A DNA stretch of 58,362 bases from the NCBI GenBank assembly GCA_014879655.1, contig JACSRS010000056.1, positions 1-58,362 of the forward strand, given 5' to 3'. Shown piece by piece: positions 25,815-35,734 of the stretch. The notes under the pieces were generated by a model, which was given only the letters and a program-made list of their open reading frames with translations, did not search any database and was not told the DNA's origin. Each line of letters starts with the position of its first letter. Positions within the stretch are counted from its first letter, which is position 1. The translations under genes were made by a program, and so were the position numbers. Origin of the DNA: Burkholderiaceae bacterium (GTDB taxonomy: Bacteria; Pseudomonadota; Gammaproteobacteria; Burkholderiales; Burkholderiaceae_C).

Positions 25815-26228
25815 ATGGCGACCTTTCATTCGTTGGGGATTCCTTTGACCGCATTTTCCAGGACCGTCCTGTTCACCGACGCCGATGGCCGCGCTCGGTT
25901 TCGGGAAGACCTCGTCGAGTTGTCCGAGGGTACGCCGCTGGCGCAGCTGTCGCCGCTCATGCCGTGTGCCGGCTACCAGTTGCGGCACAGTCCGGTGGGT
26001 TTTCGCAGCGAATTTCACTGCACGCCGCATCCACAATGGCTGTTCGTGCTGTCGGGGTGCATGGAAATCGGCCTGCAGGACGGCAGCACGCGTCGCTTCG
26101 GTCCGGGTTCGCATTTCTACTCGGCCGATACCTTGCCCGCCGGTGCCGTGTTCGACCCGAAGTTGCACGGTCACTGGAGTCGCCAGGTCGGTGATGAACC
26201 GCTGGTGACGCTGTTTGTCAGGAGTTGA
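25815..26228 (+). CDS. Small cupin-domain protein
   Basis: This 137-residue single-domain protein has a cupin beta-barrel pattern: FHCTPHPQWLFVLSGCMEIG (motif 1 with His residues) and PAGAVFDPKLHGHWSRQ (motif 2 with His). It could bind a metal and a small ligand; function is unknown. The ATG at 25815 gives a normal N-terminus with no clear ribosome site. It is isolated between the SDR gene (divergent) and the NAD(P)-binding gene (convergent). Confidence 0.75.
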   Translation: MATFHSLGIPLTAFSRTVLFTDADGRARFREDLVELSEGTPLAQLSPLMPCAGYQLRHSPVGFRSEFHCTPHPQWLFVLSGCMEIGLQDGSTRRFGPGSHFYSADTLPAGAVFDPKLHGHWSRQVGDEPLVTLFVRS

Positions 26229-26275
26229 TTTGACGCTTGAGGCGTTGACGGCCGGTCGCCGGTTCGTCCGCTCGT

Positions 26276-27043
26276 TCAGGCGCTGCGTTGCAGTTGTCCG
26301 GACAGCAGCACGTGGGTACCCTTGCCCGCAGTTGCCATGGCTTCGAGCAGGCTGAGCGCCACGTCACGGGCTTTTACCGCCCGGTAATCGGACGGAATCA
26401 GCGGGCGCAACGCCGACATCACCGCCAGACCCAGCCGCTCGGCAGGACGCGCCGACTGCTGCAGTGAATCTCGATCGCCGTCGAGCATCGACGGGCGGGC
26501 GATCACCACCGTTTCAAAGCCGATAGCGGTGACGGCCTGTTCCATCTCGCCCTTGACGCGGTTGTAGAAGACCATCGAGCGCGGATCGGCCCCCATCGCG
26601 CTGACCACGCCCAGTCGCCGGCTCCCGGCCTCGAAAGCGGCGCGGGCAACTGCCACGACGGCATCAAGATCGACCGCGCGAAAAGCTGTCTGGCTGCCGG
26701 CGACCTTGATGGTTGTGCCCAGCGCAATGCAGACCTCGTCGGCGGCCGGCAAGGCGCCAGGCACCTTGAAGTCGATCACATGGTTGCTGAGTTTGGGGTG
26801 GCGCAGCGACAGTGCGCGACGGCCCACGCTGTGAACCGCCGTGCAGGTCTTATCGGCTAAAAGAGCGCGAAGGATTTCCCGGCCCACGAGGCCCGTAGCC
26901 CCCGCCACCAGAACGGTTCTGCCCGCCGCCGGGGCCGCGGCCGCCGCTGCGTCCGCCGCGTCCGCGGTCGGCCATGCTGTCGATGCTGGTGCGCATCGGG
27001 TCGGGCTGACCGGACGCGCCGTGGCTGGGTCGGCGGGGTTCAT
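26276..27043 (-). CDS. NAD(P)-binding Rossmann protein (YwnB/HTATIP2-like)
   Basis: The domain starts with [20 protein letters not shown] and continues with [39 protein letters not shown] and [12 protein letters not shown], as in small atypical SDR epimerase-like proteins. The start is uncertain. The Rossmann strand begins inside the 3' end of rhlE, and the only in-frame ATG preceding it with an intact strand is 27043, giving 255 residues with a low-complexity Ala/Pro lead. A GTG at 26908 would cut the first strand. With ATG 27043 the overlap with rhlE is 194 bp in another frame. Product and substrate are unknown; it is likely co-transcribed with rhlE. Confidence 0.78.
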   Translation of the reverse strand: MNPADPATARPVSPTRCAPASTAWPTADAADAAAAAAPAAGRTVLVAGATGLVGREILRALLADKTCTAVHSVGRRALSLRHPKLSNHVIDFKVPGALPAADEVCIALGTTIKVAGSQTAFRAVDLDAVVAVARAAFEAGSRRLGVVSAMGADPRSMVFYNRVKGEMEQAVTAIGFETVVIARPSMLDGDRDSLQQSARPAERLGLAVMSALRPLIPSDYRAVKARDVALSLLEAMATAGKGTHVLLSGQLQRSA

Positions 27044-28550
27044 GTCGCGTATTGTGCAGGTTGGTGCGCAGCGGGTCCACGTTGCGCGGCAGTTCGTCAT
27101 CGCGCTCGCGGCGTTCGTTCGGGCGCGGGTTGCCACCCCCGTTGTTGCTGCGCGCGGCATTTGCGCCGCCATGACGCTGTCCGTGCGGGGGCTTGGGCCC
27201 GGCTCCGTCATTGCGCGGCCCCGCAGCCGCTCCCTGGGGCCGGCCACCGCGCCCGCCGCCGGCTGCCTTGCCTTCGCGCATGCGCTGCATCATTTCCGTG
27301 CGGGCCGCTTTGGCTGCCGCCTGCATCACGTCGCGGCTCGGCGGCTTGCCAGCGCCGCCCCAGATGGTCTGGCGTCCCATCGCGATGGGCTCGGCCTTCT
27401 CGCCGGGTTCGGGGCCGAAGCCTTCGATGTGCTGCACCGCGATCTGCTGCTTGGTGAAACGCTCGATGTCCATCATGAAGCCTTCTTCGTCCAGGCAGAC
27501 CAGGCTGACCGCCTGGCCGTCGGCGCCCGCACGGCCGGTGCGGCCGATGCGGTGCACGTAGTCTTCACTGACGTTGGGGATGTCGTAGTTGACGACGTGC
27601 GGCAGATCTTCGATGTCGATGCCGCGCGCCGCAATGTCGGTGGCGACCAGCGCCCGGATGTCGCCGCTCTTGAAGCCTGCCAGTGCCTGCGTGCGGGCAC
27701 TCTGGCTCTTGTTGCCGTGCAGCGCCATCGCCTGGATGCCGTTTTTCGTCAGGAATTCAGCAACGTTGTTGGCGCCGAACTTGGTGCGGGTGAAAACCAG
27801 CACCTGGCTCCAGTTGTGTTCTTTGATGATGTGCGCCAGCAGCGCTTTCTTCTTGCCGCGGCCCACCGGGTGGATGGTCTGGGTGATGCGCTGCACCGTG
27901 GTGTTGCGGGGCGTCACCTGGATGCTCTGCGGGTTCTTCAGCAGACTGGCGGCCAGCTCGCGGATCTCGTCACTGAAAGTGGCCGAGAACAGCAGGCTCT
28001 GCTTTTCGCGCGGGACCAGTGCCAGCACCTTTTTCACGTCGTGGATGAAGCCCATGTCCAGCATGCGGTCGGCTTCGTCAAGAACCAGCATCTGCACGCT
28101 CGACAGGTCCAGAAAGCCCTGCTGCTGCAGGTCCAGCAGACGCCCGGGTGTGGCCACCAGAATGTCCACGCCGGTCTTGAGGTGACGGATCTGCGGGTTC
28201 ATGCCGACACCGCCGAAGATCACGGTCGATGTCAGGTTGACGTACTTGCCGTAGTCGCGCACCGACTCCTCGACCTGCGCTGCAAGCTCGCGAGTCGGGG
28301 TTAGCACCAGGGCGCGGACGGCCTTGCCGCCGAATTTGTTGGCGCCGGATTCGCCGCGTCCGAGCTTGTCCAGCATGGGCAGCACAAAGGCGGCGGTCTT
28401 GCCGGTGCCGGTCTGTGCGCCGGCCAGCAGGTCGTGTCCTTCCAGCACGGCGGGAATCGCCTGGGCCTGGATGGGGGTGGGGGTTTCGTAGCCTTGCTCG
28501 TGCACGGCTTTCAGAATGGCCGGAGCCAGTTTCAGATCATCAAAGTTCAT
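26850..28550 (-). CDS. rhlE: DEAD-box ATP-dependent RNA helicase RhlE
   Basis: This 566-residue helicase unwinds RNA duplexes in ribosome assembly and RNA decay. It has the motif set [10 protein letters not shown] (Q), AQTGTGKT (I), PTRELA (Ia), TPGR (Ib), DEAD (II), SAT (III), [12 protein letters not shown] (V) and HRIGRTGR (VI). After about residue 385 a basic RhlE-type tail follows, rich in Gly, Arg, Asn and Pro (FRGGG-like), which would bind RNA. ATG 28550 begins MNFDDLKL as in the family. The end of the RG-rich tail overlaps the next gene by up to 194 bp. Divergent from ettA across 239 bp, where I found no confident promoter. Confidence 0.95.
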   Translation of the reverse strand: MNFDDLKLAPAILKAVHEQGYETPTPIQAQAIPAVLEGHDLLAGAQTGTGKTAAFVLPMLDKLGRGESGANKFGGKAVRALVLTPTRELAAQVEESVRDYGKYVNLTSTVIFGGVGMNPQIRHLKTGVDILVATPGRLLDLQQQGFLDLSSVQMLVLDEADRMLDMGFIHDVKKVLALVPREKQSLLFSATFSDEIRELAASLLKNPQSIQVTPRNTTVQRITQTIHPVGRGKKKALLAHIIKEHNWSQVLVFTRTKFGANNVAEFLTKNGIQAMALHGNKSQSARTQALAGFKSGDIRALVATDIAARGIDIEDLPHVVNYDIPNVSEDYVHRIGRTGRAGADGQAVSLVCLDEEGFMMDIERFTKQQIAVQHIEGFGPEPGEKAEPIAMGRQTIWGGAGKPPSRDVMQAAAKAARTEMMQRMREGKAAGGGRGGRPQGAAAGPRNDGAGPKPPHGQRHGGANAARSNNGGGNPRPNERRERDDELPRNVDPLRTNLHNTRHEPRRPSHGASGQPDPMRTSIDSMADRGRGGRSGGRGPGGGQNRSGGGGYGPRGPGNPSRSFSR

Positions 28551-28789
28551 TTGGAGGCGCCCGTCCTGGGCGCTTGGGGCATCGGCCTGTTCCGGTGCGA
28601 GGATTCGCACGCGGGCCAGTCAAAGGCAGATGGATTCAAGATCGGGAGCCCGAAAGCGAACTTTCTTTGTCCCCAGCAAAGCGCTGAATCGCAGGCAACT
28701 GGGTCCTGCAACAGCCGCTATTGTCGCATGGGTCGATAATTGTCGTTTGTGCGCGCATTGCGCAGACAACTTTCAGGCTCCCTCAGCAA

Positions 28790-30451
28790 ATGGCTCAATA
28801 CGTTTTTTCCATGAACCGCGTCGGCAAGATCGTGCCGCCGAAACGACAGATTCTCAAGGACATCTCACTCAGCTTCTTCCCCGGTGCCAAGATCGGTGTG
28901 CTCGGCCTGAACGGCTCGGGCAAGTCGACGCTGCTCAAAATCATGGCCGGCATCGACAAGGAAATCGAGGGCGAAGCCATCCCGATGGCCGGTCTGAAGA
29001 TCGGCTACCTGCCGCAGGAACCGCAGCTCGATCCGGCCGAGACGGTGCGTGAGGCGGTGGAAAGTGGCATGGGCGAGGTCAAGGCCGCGCAGCAGCGGCT
29101 GGAGGAGGTCTACGCCGCCTATGCCGAAGAAGACGCAGACTTCGACGCGCTGGCGGCCGAGCAGGCCAAGCTCGAGGCAATCATCGCCACTGCCGGCGAT
29201 GCATCGGACCACCAACTGGAAATCGCAGCCGACGCGCTGCGGCTGCCGCCGTGGGACGCCGTCATCGGTGTGCTGTCCGGCGGAGAAAAGCGCCGCGTTG
29301 CGCTGTGTCGCTTGCTGCTCTCGCGCCCCGACATGCTGCTGCTGGACGAGCCGACCAACCACCTGGACGCCGAATCGGTGGACTGGCTGGAACAGTTTCT
29401 CAAGCGCTTCTCGGGCACCGTGGTGGCCATTACCCACGACCGCTACTTCCTGGACAACGCTGCCGAGTGGATTCTGGAACTCGACCGCGGACACGGCATT
29501 CCGTACAAGGGCAATTACTCGACCTGGCTGGAACAGAAAGAAGCCCGGCTGGAACAGGAAAACCGTACCGAAGACGCCCGCACCAAGGCGATGAAGAAAG
29601 AGCTGGAGTGGGTGCGGCAGAACCCGAAAGGGCGTCAGGCCAAGAGCAAGGCGCGTCTGGCGCGCTTTGAGGAACTGAGCGATTACGAATACCAGCGGCG
29701 CAACGAAACCCAGGAAATTTTCATCCCGGTGGCCGAACGTCTGGGCAGCCAGGTGATCGAGTTTCACAACGTTACAAAATCGTTCGGGGACCGCGTCCTC
29801 ATCGACAACCTGTCGTTCAGCGTACCCGCGGGTGCCATCGTCGGCATCATCGGCCCGAACGGTGCCGGCAAGTCGACCCTGTTCAAGCTGATCGCCGGGC
29901 GCGAGAAGGCGGACAGCGGCGAAGTGGTGATCGGCTCGACCGTGAAGATGGCTTTTGTCGACCAGCATCGCGACGAACTGGCCAACGAAAAAACCGTCTG
30001 GGAAGACATCTCCGGCGGGCTCGACATCCTGACCGTCGGAAAGTTCCAGATGGCCAGCCGCGCCTACTGCGGACGCTTCAATTTCAATGGCGGCGACCAG
30101 CAGAAAAAGGTCGGTACGCTGTCGGGTGGCGAGCGCGGCCGGCTGCACCTGGCCAAGACGCTGATTGCCGGCGGCAACGTGCTGATGCTGGACGAGCCGT
30201 CCAACGATCTGGACGTGGAAACGCTGCGTGCGCTGGAAGATGCGCTGCTGGAATTTGCCGGATCGATCATGGTCATCAGCCACGACCGCTGGTTTCTGGA
30301 CCGGATCGCCACGCACATCCTGGCCGCCGAAGGCGACAGCCAGTGGGTGTTTTTCAACGGCAACTATCAGGAATATGAGGCCGACAAGAAGAAACGCCTG
30401 GGCGAGGAGGGTGCCAAGCCGCGCCGCATGCGGTATAAAGCGTTGAAGTAG
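28790..30451 (+). CDS. ettA: Energy-dependent translational throttle protein EttA (ABC-F ATPase)
   Basis: This 553-residue soluble ABC-F protein binds the ribosomal E site and couples translation to ATP level. Two ABC domains are visible: Walker A GLNGSGKST with LSGGEKRR and LLLDEPTNHLD, and Walker A GPNGAGKST with LSGGERGR and LMLDEPSNDLD. Between them is the charged linker (about residues 245-300) that contacts tRNA. Length matches E. coli EttA (about 555). ATG 28790 starts MAQYVFSMNRV, the normal beginning. No membrane segments are present. It reads alone; the DUF1631 gene starts 43 bp downstream. Confidence 0.96.
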   Translation: MAQYVFSMNRVGKIVPPKRQILKDISLSFFPGAKIGVLGLNGSGKSTLLKIMAGIDKEIEGEAIPMAGLKIGYLPQEPQLDPAETVREAVESGMGEVKAAQQRLEEVYAAYAEEDADFDALAAEQAKLEAIIATAGDASDHQLEIAADALRLPPWDAVIGVLSGGEKRRVALCRLLLSRPDMLLLDEPTNHLDAESVDWLEQFLKRFSGTVVAITHDRYFLDNAAEWILELDRGHGIPYKGNYSTWLEQKEARLEQENRTEDARTKAMKKELEWVRQNPKGRQAKSKARLARFEELSDYEYQRRNETQEIFIPVAERLGSQVIEFHNVTKSFGDRVLIDNLSFSVPAGAIVGIIGPNGAGKSTLFKLIAGREKADSGEVVIGSTVKMAFVDQHRDELANEKTVWEDISGGLDILTVGKFQMASRAYCGRFNFNGGDQQKKVGTLSGGERGRLHLAKTLIAGGNVLMLDEPSNDLDVETLRALEDALLEFAGSIMVISHDRWFLDRIATHILAAEGDSQWVFFNGNYQEYEADKKKRLGEEGAKPRRMRYKALK

Positions 30452-30494
30452 CTACCACTACGTCGTCAGGCCCCATTTTTGTACGCAGGTTGCG

Positions 30495-32768
30495 ATGACA
30501 GTTGCCATTCCCCGCCGTATCGGAATCGTCGACAACGCGAGTGGTCGCCGGATCACGGTTTCGGCGTGCATTGAAATGGCGCTGTCGCAGGCACCGGGGA
30601 TCATGGACCAGGTGCTCGATGGCCTGAAGCTGGCAGCCGGCCTGCAGCCCGGCAAGTCGGCGGGCAGCGGGGCATTTCGCCCCGAGTTGCGGCCCGTGAT
30701 CGAGCAGCTTCTGGGTCAGCGGGACTCGCTGAAAAACGCTTTCTCCGGCCAGTTACGGGTGCTGTCCTACGGCGGCGTTTCCGACGCTGGCAGCCGGCCG
30801 CTGGTGCGGTTTGAAGACATTCAGCTGCTGGATGTGCACCAGCTTGACCAGAGCATCGAGCTGGCCCGCGTGCAGCAGGAGCTGGACTTTGCCGTCGGTG
30901 AAGTGTTGCCGCGCTTCAATGCGCTGATGAGCGCCGTGATGGGCTGGATCAGTGTTCAGCCCAACATCAATCCGCTGCGCCCTGAACTGTTCGCCAAGGC
31001 GCTGCGCGACACCATGGCGGCGCACATCTCGATTGCTGAAATCCGCAGCGAAGTGCTGGGCTCGGCGGCGGGCCGGATGGGTGTTGCGCTGCGGCAGATC
31101 TACCGTGAAATGAGCGAGTGGATGCTGTCGCACGGGGTCGAGCCGGCGGGCGTCAGCGCGCCCACCTTGACGGCAGTGGTGACGCCGGGCGCCGCTGCCA
31201 GGACCAACGAAACGACGCGCTCCATCCTCACGCTTGAGCGACTGCGCCGACTGCTGACTGCCGACCTTGGCGATCTGGCGGCAGTGACAGGGCGGCCCGG
31301 CAACGATTTCCTGCACACCGTCCCGGCGTCGGTACAGGCGCTGCAGGACATGAAGCAGGTCGAGGCGATGATTCAGCGACTGGAGTCCCGCAAGAAGGAG
31401 CAGGCCTCGGTATCCGGCAATTCAGCCGCCCAGCACGTGGACTTGTTGACGCGCGCGCCGCTGGATGGCCGGCAGCTGGGGCGGCAGATCGGCGAAGAAG
31501 TGACGCGGATGATGATCGACAACCTGGTGCAGGACGAGCGCCTGTTGCAAGGTGTGCGTGATCGTTTGCGCCAGTTGCAAGATTCCCTGCTGGAATTGTC
31601 CCAGTCGGATGTGCGCTTTTTCAGCGATCACCGCCACCCGGCGCGCCAGTTTCTAGATCGCGTCACCGACCGCAGTCTTGCATTCACCAGTGAAAATGAC
31701 GAGGGTTACCAGCGCTTTCTGAACTCGATCGAGAGTGCGACAGCCGGAATTCAGTCGGCTGACGTTCCGGCGGCCATGGCGTTCGCGCGCGAACTGAACC
31801 GTCTGGCGGCCATCTGGCAACGTGACGACAAGGCGCTGCTGCTGCTGCGCGAAGAAACGGCGCGCAAGCTGTTGCATGTCGAGCAGCGCAACTTGCTCGC
31901 TCAGCGCTTGGTGGATCAGTGGCTGCACAGGATGGGCGACCAGCCGGTGCCGGTGCTGGTTCGCAGCTTCCTGGCCGGACCCTGGGCACAAGTGGTCGCC
32001 GAGTCCCAGCTCAACTGCACCACGGGCAGTTCCGACCCGCAAGGCTACCTGGCACTGGTAGACGATCTGATCTGGAGCGTGCAGCCGCAGCTGGCCCGGC
32101 GCAACCCTGTGCGACTGGTCGAAATGATCCCCTCGATGCTGTCCACCTTGCGCTCGGGCTTGCAGATGATTGCCTACCCGTCGTCGCGCATCGGCATGTT
32201 TTTCGACGAACTCATTGCCTGCCATGAGATGGTTTTGCAGGAGGCACGTCAGGCGCGCGAAAAGGCGGAGGCATCTAGCCCGTTGGCCGATTTCGTTGCC
32301 AGCACGTCGGGGCAGCGCGACGATTCGGCATCACCCGATTCGATGCCGTCGGAGGCGCCCTGGCTGGGCGCTGAAGAAACCGCCGGCGCCGGCTATCTGG
32401 AAGCCGAAGCGGTAATGCCGCTCGATCCGTCGACGCTGGAAGTCTCGCTGGCCGACCAGGAGGCTGCCTATGCAGCCAGCGATACCATCAGCGAGGGCGC
32501 TTGGGTTGAACTGATGCTCGATGGCGAATGGACCCGCCTCAAGCTGACCTGGAGCAGCCCGCACCGCACGCTGTTCATGTTCACGTCAACACGGGGCAGT
32601 GCGCATTCGATGTCGCGCCGTTCTATGTCGCGGCTGATGGCCTCCGGCATGATCCGTATTGTCTCGGCCGGTCTGATGATCGATGGCGCGCTTGATGCGG
32701 TGGCCCAGGAAGCACTGCGCAACAGCTTGGCGCAGCCACCTGCGCCCGGTGATCGTGAACGTCGCTGA
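30495..32768 (+). CDS. DUF1631 family protein (first of a tandem pair)
   Basis: This 757-residue protein has no signal peptide and no known enzyme motif. It is largely alpha-helical with blocks shared with the next gene: VRFFSDHRHPARQFLDRVTD at mid-protein and a C-terminal GAWVELMLDGEWTRLKLTWS with SAHSMSRRSMSRL. Residues about 585-670 are low-complexity and acidic, linking to this beta-rich C-terminal module. Homologues (DUF1631) are sometimes labelled thymidine phosphorylase without support. Function is unknown. It is 43 bp after ettA and 45 bp before its paralogue. Confidence 0.85.
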   Translation: MTVAIPRRIGIVDNASGRRITVSACIEMALSQAPGIMDQVLDGLKLAAGLQPGKSAGSGAFRPELRPVIEQLLGQRDSLKNAFSGQLRVLSYGGVSDAGSRPLVRFEDIQLLDVHQLDQSIELARVQQELDFAVGEVLPRFNALMSAVMGWISVQPNINPLRPELFAKALRDTMAAHISIAEIRSEVLGSAAGRMGVALRQIYREMSEWMLSHGVEPAGVSAPTLTAVVTPGAAARTNETTRSILTLERLRRLLTADLGDLAAVTGRPGNDFLHTVPASVQALQDMKQVEAMIQRLESRKKEQASVSGNSAAQHVDLLTRAPLDGRQLGRQIGEEVTRMMIDNLVQDERLLQGVRDRLRQLQDSLLELSQSDVRFFSDHRHPARQFLDRVTDRSLAFTSENDEGYQRFLNSIESATAGIQSADVPAAMAFARELNRLAAIWQRDDKALLLLREETARKLLHVEQRNLLAQRLVDQWLHRMGDQPVPVLVRSFLAGPWAQVVAESQLNCTTGSSDPQGYLALVDDLIWSVQPQLARRNPVRLVEMIPSMLSTLRSGLQMIAYPSSRIGMFFDELIACHEMVLQEARQAREKAEASSPLADFVASTSGQRDDSASPDSMPSEAPWLGAEETAGAGYLEAEAVMPLDPSTLEVSLADQEAAYAASDTISEGAWVELMLDGEWTRLKLTWSSPHRTLFMFTSTRGSAHSMSRRSMSRLMASGMIRIVSAGLMIDGALDAVAQEALRNSLAQPPAPGDRERR

Positions 32769-32813
32769 GTTGCCTGGTTGCTCCGGCAAACCACGACCGG
32801 TTTCGGAGCGTGG

Positions 32814-35282
32814 ATGAGCAGTTCCGGTGATGTGTTTCTGACTTGTGTTCGCTCGGCCGCTGTCGATGGCACCGCCTTGATGAAGGGCCTGTTAGATGCT
32901 GGTCGTCCCGCGCTGTTTGAGCGCGCCAGCTCGTCGATGGACCCGCGGGATCGCAATTTGCTGCAGGAAAGCCTGCGGCTGCTGAATCACCGTGAAGATT
33001 TTCTCTGCCGACGTTTCCCGGAACTGTTGCTGGCCGAATTCACGGCAACCGGCGCGCCAGCGCCGAAGCCTGTTCCGGTCGCCGAGGCTGAACTGCGCTT
33101 TGATCTGCTCGAACTGATGGACGAGACACAGGTTCAGGACCGGGTCGAAGTGGCGCGCATCCAGCAGGCCGTGTTGCTGGCGACAGACGCTGAACTCGCC
33201 GAACTGAACCGGCTGGTATGCGGTGCCTTGGGGCTGGAGCGGGTGTATGTGGATCGCAACCCGCTGCGACCCGAAGTCTACGCACGTTCCTTGCACGAAG
33301 TCTTGCGCCAGACAGGTGCGGCCGCACCGACTCGCGTGCTATGGTTGCAAGTCTTGGGACAGGCGCTCGGGCAGTCGCTGGTCAGCCGATACCAAACCAT
33401 CAGCCGATCCTTGCGGGACGCGGGCGTGGTTCCGGCACCGTACCACGTCACGCAGGCCGCTGGTACGCGTGCCGGATCTCCCGGCGTGAGTGGTCGCGGC
33501 GGATGGGCGCCTTCGAACACCGCACCGACACTCGCCCAAGGCCCGGCGGCCCCAGGTAGTGGCAGGCGCAGCGGCGCAACCCTTGCATCGCTGGATGTGG
33601 AGCTCACCGGTGAATTTGGCGATACGCACAGTGCGACGCTTTTGACGCTGTCGCACCTGCGGCAGCTCCTCGCCGGTGAACTGCCCGACGAGTCACCGGC
33701 GCCTGGAAGCGCTGCGCAGCCAACTTTCAGCGAGCGACACGGCGCTCCGTCGGCGCCGACGTTTGCGCCAACGGTTCCGGCCGCATTCGAGGCGCTGGCC
33801 GAGATGCAGCAGGTCGACCAGGTGATGCAGCGGCTGACCCGCCGCACCGCCCTGACGGCCGGGCGGCCGGCAGAAACCACCGCGGTTGCCCTTGAATCCG
33901 AATCGGCCGTCTCGTTGCGTGCCAGCCTGCGTCTTGAGGCCCGCGGCATGGGCCAGGCACTGGGACTGGAAGTGGTCAGCCTGATGGTCGAGAACATCGT
34001 CAATGACGCGCGACTGGCGCCATCCGTGCGCAATGCGGTTGGCGCGCTGGAGCCGGCCCTTTTGCGGCTGGCGATGGCCGATCCACGCTTTTTCAGCGAC
34101 CGGCAACACGCGGCGCGTCAATTGCTCGACCAGGTTACGCAGCGCGCGCTCGGCTTTGCCAGCGAAAAGGATGACGGGTTCGTCGCATTTTTGGAACCGG
34201 TACAAAGCGCGGTGGAAGCTCTGGCCTCGGCGCAGGCGGTCTCGCCCGAGTTGTTTTCGGCGGCGCTGTCAGCCTTGCAGGAGGATTGGGAAACTCAGGC
34301 CAGACGAAGCCGGCAGCTGCGCGAACAGGCACTGCAGGCGCTGTTGCAGGCCGAGCGGCGCCAGCAGCTGGCCGAGCAGATCTCGCGCGAGATGCGCGAG
34401 CGCGAAGCGCTGCAGCTGGCGCCGTCGCCGGTGGTGGCCTTGTTGCTGGGGCCCTGGTCGCAGGTCATTGCCCGCGACCGATTGGCGAACCCCGAGGATG
34501 GTATCGATCCGGGCGGCTATGCCGCACTGGTTGCCGACCTGCTCTGGAGCACGCGGATCGACCTGGATCGTGCCGGACGGGAGCGGCTGCTCAAGCTGAT
34601 TCCCGGGCTGATCGCGCGACTGCGTGAGGGCCTTTCCGGCATCGACTACCCAGCGGAGAGACTGCAGGAATTCCTCGATCTGCTGATGTCACTGCATCAG
34701 AAGGCCTTGAAACCGGCCGGCACGAAGTCCTCTGCACCGCCCGCTGCTGCAACGCCGGCCCCGGACCAGCCGGCGGCTGATTCACCGTTGCCACTGACCC
34801 GTGACGAACTTCAGGCGCATTTCGATGCGGCCGACGCGTCCGAGGTATGGATTGTGGGCAAGGAAGCCCAGGATTCGGGCTTCATGGATTACGAAGCGGA
34901 CGCGGCAGTCGCTGATTCGACGATTCCGCAGGCGCTCGATGCCGACGCAACGCCGGCTTCCGAACCTGCACAACTTGAGGCGCTCACCCGCCTGGGCGCT
35001 TGGGTGGAGCTTTCGATCGAAGGCCATTGGGAACGCCTGCAACTGACCTGGTCCAGCCCGCAGGGGTCGCTGTTCCTGTTCTCCCGTGTCGGCGGAACGG
35101 CGCATTCGATGACTCGACGCACGCTGGAAAAGCTGGCGCAAGGCGGTCAGTTGCGGCTCGTTGCCGCGCGAGCTGTGGTCGATGGCGCGCTGGATGCTGT
35201 CGCACAGACGGCACTGCGCAACAGCATCGACGGGGCTGCGCCGATGGCCTCCGGCGCGACACGACCCGGCAAGCCCACCTGA
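32814..35282 (+). CDS. DUF1631 family protein (second of a tandem pair)
   Basis: This 822-residue paralogue shares several blocks with the preceding gene: PRFFSDRQHAARQLLDQVTQ versus VRFFSDHRHPARQFLDRVTD, and the C-terminal GAWVELSIEGHWERLQLTWS with AHSMTRRTLEKL and DGALDAVAQTALRNS. It differs by a longer Pro/Ala-rich central region (about residues 220-280). ATG 32814 follows GGAG at a good distance, and is preferred over an upstream start. No signal peptide or membrane segment is seen. Divergence is high, so the duplication is old. Function is unknown. Confidence 0.84.
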   Translation: MSSSGDVFLTCVRSAAVDGTALMKGLLDAGRPALFERASSSMDPRDRNLLQESLRLLNHREDFLCRRFPELLLAEFTATGAPAPKPVPVAEAELRFDLLELMDETQVQDRVEVARIQQAVLLATDAELAELNRLVCGALGLERVYVDRNPLRPEVYARSLHEVLRQTGAAAPTRVLWLQVLGQALGQSLVSRYQTISRSLRDAGVVPAPYHVTQAAGTRAGSPGVSGRGGWAPSNTAPTLAQGPAAPGSGRRSGATLASLDVELTGEFGDTHSATLLTLSHLRQLLAGELPDESPAPGSAAQPTFSERHGAPSAPTFAPTVPAAFEALAEMQQVDQVMQRLTRRTALTAGRPAETTAVALESESAVSLRASLRLEARGMGQALGLEVVSLMVENIVNDARLAPSVRNAVGALEPALLRLAMADPRFFSDRQHAARQLLDQVTQRALGFASEKDDGFVAFLEPVQSAVEALASAQAVSPELFSAALSALQEDWETQARRSRQLREQALQALLQAERRQQLAEQISREMREREALQLAPSPVVALLLGPWSQVIARDRLANPEDGIDPGGYAALVADLLWSTRIDLDRAGRERLLKLIPGLIARLREGLSGIDYPAERLQEFLDLLMSLHQKALKPAGTKSSAPPAAATPAPDQPAADSPLPLTRDELQAHFDAADASEVWIVGKEAQDSGFMDYEADAAVADSTIPQALDADATPASEPAQLEALTRLGAWVELSIEGHWERLQLTWSSPQGSLFLFSRVGGTAHSMTRRTLEKLAQGGQLRLVAARAVVDGALDAVAQTALRNSIDGAAPMASGATRPGKPT

Positions 35283-35307
35283 ACCAGGCGGCGTTGTCGC
35301 GATGGAT

Positions 35308-35673
35308 TCAGGGCGCGTTTTTCTGCGCAGTAATGCAGCGGATGACCGGTGCGTCTTCCGGAATCCTGGCGGCGGACGATACGGCAGATACGAAAGCGGG
35401 CGTGCTCAGTTTCCCGGAGTCATAGTCGGACAACATGTCCAGGAAAATCGGGCCGGTCGCGTAGTTGGCATCCTGATTGACCAGCATCTGGACAGAAACC
35501 GGTCCGAGCGCCATTTCCCCGCAGTGCTGCAGAACCCGGTTGTAGAAAGCGCTGATGTTCGGGTTGTACTTCCAGGCGTCGGGCGCGCACGCAGTCAGTG
35601 TCAGCGCGATGAAGGCGGCCGGGATGAGGCGGCTGAAGGCACGCGATTTCGATGAGAGTTTGGATGGTGACAT
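35308..35673 (-). CDS. Small putative lipoprotein
   Basis: This 121-residue protein has a basic N-terminus, a hydrophobic stretch and a lipobox LTAC (Cys at residue 29), suggesting export and lipidation. The mature part contains two Cys (one in LQHCGE, one in IRCITA near the C-terminus) that could pair. I do not recognise the family. It is convergent with the second DUF1631 gene (25 bp apart) and 61 bp downstream of the P1 peptidase gene on the same strand. Confidence 0.72.
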   Translation of the reverse strand: MSPSKLSSKSRAFSRLIPAAFIALTLTACAPDAWKYNPNISAFYNRVLQHCGEMALGPVSVQMLVNQDANYATGPIFLDMLSDYDSGKLSTPAFVSAVSSAARIPEDAPVIRCITAQKNAP

Positions 35674-35734
35674 GGTTTTCCCTTTGACTGGAGGAAGCTG
35701 GAGGCGACTGGTTTTTGACCGGATTCCGCTGGAA

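Noticed and set aside
26228-26250. GATTTGACGCTTGAGG as another dispersed repeat copy
   Set aside because: Only an 11-base partial core match on the minus strand, without the second conserved block.
33636-33660. TTTTGACGCTGTCGC in the DUF1631 gene as a repeat copy
   Set aside because: Short match in normal coding sequence without matching flanks.
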